Positions 62,418 to 64,000 of a stretch of 64,000 bases of DNA are shown here, piece after piece. Below the pieces are notes generated by a model. That model did not search any database, had not been told where the DNA came from, and was given only the letters and a program-made list of their open reading frames with translations. Numbering within the stretch: the first letter of the stretch is position 1; each line of letters begins with the position of its first letter. The stretch is from Streptomyces sp. TSRI0107 (GTDB lineage Bacteria; Actinomycetota; Actinomycetes; Streptomycetales; Streptomycetaceae). The stretch lies in the NCBI RefSeq assembly GCF_001905845.1, contig NZ_LIVZ01000002.1, positions 124,001 through 188,000 of the forward strand, given 5' to 3'. Position numbers and translations under genes: made by a program.

Positions 62418-62549
62418 GTCCGGTGCCGGGCAGCGCGGGCGTGCTCCCGGGCGCCCCCTGGAGGCTCCCCCGTGGTGCCGCGCGGTCTCCTTGACACCGT
62501 CCCGAGAGCGTGCGGTACTGCCGGTGCGAAGCCGGGCGGACGTACGGGG

Positions 62550-63797
62550 GTGAGTCCTCTGCCGGAGCTGCGCTACCCCACCGTGGCCGAACAGGTCGCC
62601 TCCGCGCGGACGCTGGCCGCCTCGTACCCCGGCTTGTGCACGCTCCGCGCGGTGGGTGTCTCCCGCGCGGGCCGTCCGCTGCACCTGCTGTCCGTGGGAC
62701 GCGCGCGCCGCGCGGTGCTCGTCGTCGCGGGCGCCCACGCGAACGAGCCGGCCGGCCGTTCCACGCTCCTCGCGCTCGCCGGACGGGTGGCGGCCGAGCG
62801 ACGGCTGCGGGCGGGGACGTCCTGGCACTTCCTGCTGTGCGCGGACCCGGACGGGGCGAGCCTGCACGTGACGCCGGCGCCGCGCAGTCTGCTCGACTAC
62901 CACCGCGGCTTCTTCCGGCCCGCCGGACCGGAGCAGCCCGAGTGGTCCCCCGCCGTGCTGCCCCCGGACCGGCTGCCGCCCGAGACCCGCGCCCTGACCG
63001 GCGTGATAGACGAGCTGCGCCCCTACCTCCAGGTGACGCTGCACGGGACGGATCTGGGTGGCAGCTGGGTGCAGCTGACGAAGGACATCCCGGGCCTCGC
63101 GGAGCCGTTCGGCAAGTCCGCGGCGGAGCTGCGCATACCGGTGGAGACGGGCGCCTCCGACGCGGCGGGCTGGCCCGCCTCGGGTCCGGGCGTGCATGTG
63201 ATGCCCGCGCCCGGCTCGGTGGCCTACCCGAGCATGCCGGACGACGCCCGGCGCAGCACGTGGTACCACGCCCACCGGTACGGCGGGCTGACCGCGGTGG
63301 TCGAGGTGCCGATGTGGGCGAGCGACCTGGTGGACGATCCGGCACCGCATCCCGCGCCGGGCGCGGCGCTCCGGCGGCTGGCGGACCGGCTGCTGCGGGA
63401 CGCGCTGGCGGTGGAGGACGTGCTCGCCGAGGCGCTGCCGCGCCTGGACGGCTTGGACGGGCCCCTGCTGCGGGCCGCCCGGTGGGCACTGGAGCTGGTA
63501 CCGGGGCTGGCGGCGGACCTGCGGCGGACGCCGCCGGCGGACCACACGATGGCGTACGTCGGCAGTGTGGACGCGTTCGCCCGGCGGCTGCCGCTGCGGG
63601 CCGCGGCGATGCTGCTGCGGGTGCTGCGGGAGACCGACGACCGCGCGGTGCCGCGGCTGGAGCAACTGGTGACGGGATGGAGCGACGCCTTCGCGCACCG
63701 GTTCCGGGCCCGCTGGGTGCCGTTGGAGCACCAGGTCGAGCACCAGTCCCGCACGGTGGTCGCGGCGGCGCTGCACGCGCGCGACAGGGCGGTGTGA
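62550..63797 (+). CDS. M14-family zinc carboxypeptidase-like protein
   Basis: This 415-residue protein has the zinc motif His63-x-x-Glu66 (GAHANEPAG), His165 (VTLHGTD) and the catalytic-type Glu252 (AVVEVPMW), as in M14 peptidases. It lacks a signal peptide, so it may act inside the cell on peptides or peptidoglycan fragments. GTG 62550 is chosen because family similarity starts right after it; GTG 62472 is the upstream alternative. The C-terminal third is helical and unassigned. Confidence 0.85.
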   Translation: MSPLPELRYPTVAEQVASARTLAASYPGLCTLRAVGVSRAGRPLHLLSVGRARRAVLVVAGAHANEPAGRSTLLALAGRVAAERRLRAGTSWHFLLCADPDGASLHVTPAPRSLLDYHRGFFRPAGPEQPEWSPAVLPPDRLPPETRALTGVIDELRPYLQVTLHGTDLGGSWVQLTKDIPGLAEPFGKSAAELRIPVETGASDAAGWPASGPGVHVMPAPGSVAYPSMPDDARRSTWYHAHRYGGLTAVVEVPMWASDLVDDPAPHPAPGAALRRLADRLLRDALAVEDVLAEALPRLDGLDGPLLRAARWALELVPGLAADLRRTPPADHTMAYVGSVDAFARRLPLRAAAMLLRVLRETDDRAVPRLEQLVTGWSDAFAHRFRARWVPLEHQVEHQSRTVVAAALHARDRAV

Positions 63798-63871
63798 GGC
63801 GTCCCGCGCCTGTGCGTTCCAGGAATCGCGCCCCACGCGCACGTGCCCGTCCCCGAGCCCGCCCAAGCCCT

Positions 63872-64000
63872 TCAGGAATCCAGCGCGAACACCGCTCCCG
63901 TCACCGCCTCCAGCTGACAGGTGTTCGAGAAGGTCTCCCGGTAGTCGACCGGCCGTCCCCGCCACTGTCCGCGCGCCTGGGCGGTCACGGGCGCGTAGAT
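63872..64000 (-). CDS. Subtilisin inhibitor (SSI family), C-terminal part
   Basis: The last 42 codons of a minus-strand gene run off the window edge. The sequence YAPVTAQARGQWRGRPVDY, then TFSNTCQLEAVTGAVFAL, closely follows the end of Streptomyces subtilisin inhibitors. These are secreted inhibitors of subtilisin-like and trypsin-like proteases. The start and reactive-site loop are outside the window. Confidence 0.85.
   Translation of the reverse strand: MYAPVTAQARGQWRGRPVDYRETFSNTCQLEAVTGAVFALDS

Overview
The window reads as chromosomal Streptomyces DNA. GC content is very high, third codon positions are almost all G or C, GTG starts are common, many promoters look leaderless, and the gene content is typical of the genus. 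No tRNA, rRNA, insertion sequence, CRISPR array or integrase was seen. From memory, the order from about 30 to 51 kb (sulfite reductase to sulfonate ABC transporter, then macrolide glycosyltransferase, Erm methylase, sugar ABC transporter, DnaQ-like exonuclease, HEPN protein) matches the SCO6083-SCO6102 segment of S. coelicolor. That synteny was not checked by alignment.

Region 1 (0-8.2 kb) is a secreted pectin side-chain island: a DUF2264 protein, a rhamnogalacturonan acetylesterase, a PL4 rhamnogalacturonan lyase, a GH43 exo-beta-1,3-galactanase with a ricin-type binding domain, and a GH43 arabinofuranosidase. Operator-like palindromes lie between the divergent genes. Region 2 (8.2-17.8 kb) holds a small CxxC protein, a GNAT protein with a repeated tail, a wrecked phosphotransferase pseudogene, homocysteine S-methyltransferase, two LacI regulators, a type-B carboxylesterase, a hydroxyacid dehydrogenase and a ThuA-like protein. 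Almost the same 29-bp promoter/operator stands before the dehydrogenase and the second LacI gene.

Region 3 (17.9-29.8 kb) is mostly stand-alone genes: a lipoprotein, VOC proteins, a methyltransferase, AraC regulators, an NmrA-like reductase, a BrkB membrane protein, an AidB-like flavoprotein, a GAF regulator, a secreted protein and a GNAT protein. It also carries a well-supported non-coding RNA gene (about 20178-20336) with its own promoter and terminator. Region 4 (29.8-39.3 kb) is one long plus-strand sulfate-assimilation operon behind a 27-codon leader peptide: siroheme sulfite reductase, a small zinc-ribbon protein, cysH, cysC, cysD, cysN, a sulfonate-type ABC transporter and a sirohydrochlorin chelatase. 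Together these turn sulfate into sulfide, import organosulfur compounds and supply the siroheme iron step.

Region 5 (39.3-48.2 kb) has a DUF1697 protein, an MMPL transporter, a macrolide-resistance pair (glycosyltransferase plus Erm methylase) and a sugar ABC transporter. The Erm gene sits behind a leader peptide with an Arg-Met-Arg stalling-like motif, and the glycosyltransferase has a palindromic operator inside its promoter. Region 6 (48.4-64 kb) has an APH-like kinase, a DnaQ-like exonuclease, a SAV2148-type HEPN protein, a copper amine oxidase in two separately exported pieces, glgX and treY around an MFS transporter, a LysR/dihydrolipoamide-dehydrogenase-like divergent pair, an M14 peptidase and the 3' end of a subtilisin-inhibitor gene.

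Many starts were moved inward from the longest reading frame, either to a Shine-Dalgarno site or to a TAnnnT box 6-8 nt ahead of the start codon, which suggests leaderless mRNA. Product calls rest on recognising motifs by eye, without database searches.
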